Shown piece after piece: positions 48,721 through 51,947 of a stretch of DNA of 51,947 bases. The notes under the pieces are model-generated. The model ran no database searches, was not told where the DNA came from, and saw nothing but the letters and a program-made list of their open reading frames with translations. Position numbers and translations under genes: made by a program. The stretch's first letter is position 1. Each line of letters begins with the position of its first letter. Origin of the DNA: an uncultured Lachnospiraceae bacterium (GTDB lineage Bacteria > Bacillota > Clostridia > Lachnospirales > Lachnospiraceae); contig CANREE010000007.1 in assembly GCA_947629545.1 (NCBI GenBank), positions 1 through 51,947 of the forward strand. Reading direction: 5' to 3'.

Positions 48721-48923
48721 GCGCAGGAAGCAAACTCCTCCCGAGGTGAATTTTGCGAGCGTTGGAAATCCTTAGTGAACAGTGATTTGCGTTGGCACGG
48801 AAAATGGGATTGTCTGAGCGAAGCGAGTTGCTCATTTTCCGTGCCGCTTTTAGCAAATTGCTGTGAACTTAGGATTTCCCCGCGAGCAAACCTGAACCTC
48901 AGGAGGAGTATGCTCCCTGCGCG
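48721..48923. repeat. Long imperfect inverted repeat 2
   Basis: A second ~95-base-arm inverted repeat: GCGCAGG...CCTGCGC at the ends, ACTCCTCC/GGAGGAGT, GGAAATCCT/AGGATTTCC, GGCACGGAAAATG/CATTTTCCGTGCC near the apex (loop around 48808-48830 with GAGCGAAGCGAG). It starts 40 bases after repeat 1. The rest of 48410-49049 shows no gene. Confidence 0.75.
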
Positions 48924-49049
48924 TATCTCTCACGAATCCTTAATGCCCCATTTCCCTGTCCTGCCCCATGCAAGCAGAGCGTCACCGACATTTCTATCCG
49001 CATGTAAATAAACGCTTCACCGGTGCTTTTTTTGCATACTTACGTAATA

Positions 49050-49101
49050 AAAAGGACCTGCTCCTCAGATGATATGCTCCCTGAACGGACCAGGTCCTTT
49101 T
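49050..49101. terminator. Terminator of carB
   Basis: AAAAGGACCTG (49050-49060) pairs with CAGGTCCTTTT (49091-49101); the loop is ~30 nt. On the minus strand it is followed by TTATTACG after a T-run, ending the carB transcript. Confidence 0.75.
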
Positions 49102-49127
49102 GCATATTATTTCGTGCCTATGCGCCC

Positions 49128-51947
<2,820 letters not shown>

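Overview
The window looks like chromosome of an anaerobic, spore-forming Firmicute, most likely Lachnospiraceae (Clostridium cluster XIVa). The reasons are a clear SigG-type sporulation sigma factor, a citrate synthase / NAD-type isocitrate dehydrogenase / aconitase operon of the kind used for glutamate supply in clostridia, a ferredoxin-domain aldo/keto reductase, a PepV-type dipeptidase, PrfC, CoaBC with a type III pantothenate kinase, and strong AGGAGG ribosome binding sites. This placement is inference from gene content; no rRNA is present.

Layout. (1) 1-4260: AT-rich accessory patch. Three copies of the same MFS-transporter 3' end bracket a small two-promoter element (125-405), a MerR regulator, a P-loop kinase-like protein, a Nudix hydrolase and an alpha/beta hydrolase. 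(2) 4300-9146: promoter, possible attenuator and gltA-icd-acn, which would turn oxaloacetate and acetyl-CoA into 2-oxoglutarate. (3) 9160-17220: an arabinose/fucose isomerase-family protein, an orphan VanR-VanS-VanY set on the minus strand, a Gfo/Idh/MocA oxidoreductase fused to a cysteine-rich domain, a Cys/Gly/Asn-rich protein behind a sporulation-type promoter, and a gluconate 5-dehydrogenase-like SDR with two GntR-type operators. (4) 17398-21966: tRNA-Pro(GGG), an XRE regulator, a YARHG protein, sigG, an aldo/keto reductase and a HAD phosphatase. (5) 21959-41997: a 20-kb, AT-richer, single-direction operon of twelve genes. (6) 41973-51947: high-GC housekeeping genes (coaX, coaBC, an esterase, prfC, a PepV-type dipeptidase, carB running off the right edge), with two very long inverted repeats between the dipeptidase and carB.

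The region of greatest interest is (5). It encodes VWA, WXG100-like, coiled-coil plus predicted PD-(D/E)XK nuclease, a 68-aa helical protein, an ATPase with three FtsK/SpoIIIE-like modules, a second VWA, PP2C phosphatase, protein kinase with zinc ribbon, a large SF1 helicase, a 694-aa unknown, a coiled-coil McrB-like AAA+ protein and a 1334-aa partner. The VWA/PP2C/kinase trio is the TerY-P signalling triad known from stress and defence islands. Here it is fused into one translationally coupled operon with an ESX-like translocase layout and DNA-processing enzymes. I infer a multi-component stress or anti-phage system in which phosphorylation gates a helicase/nuclease/AAA+ machine; no function has been shown.

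A second candidate novelty is the element at 125-405: two convergent strong promoters, a 24-codon ORF with a near-ideal ribosome binding site, and a shared bidirectional terminator, the architecture of a type I toxin-antitoxin locus.
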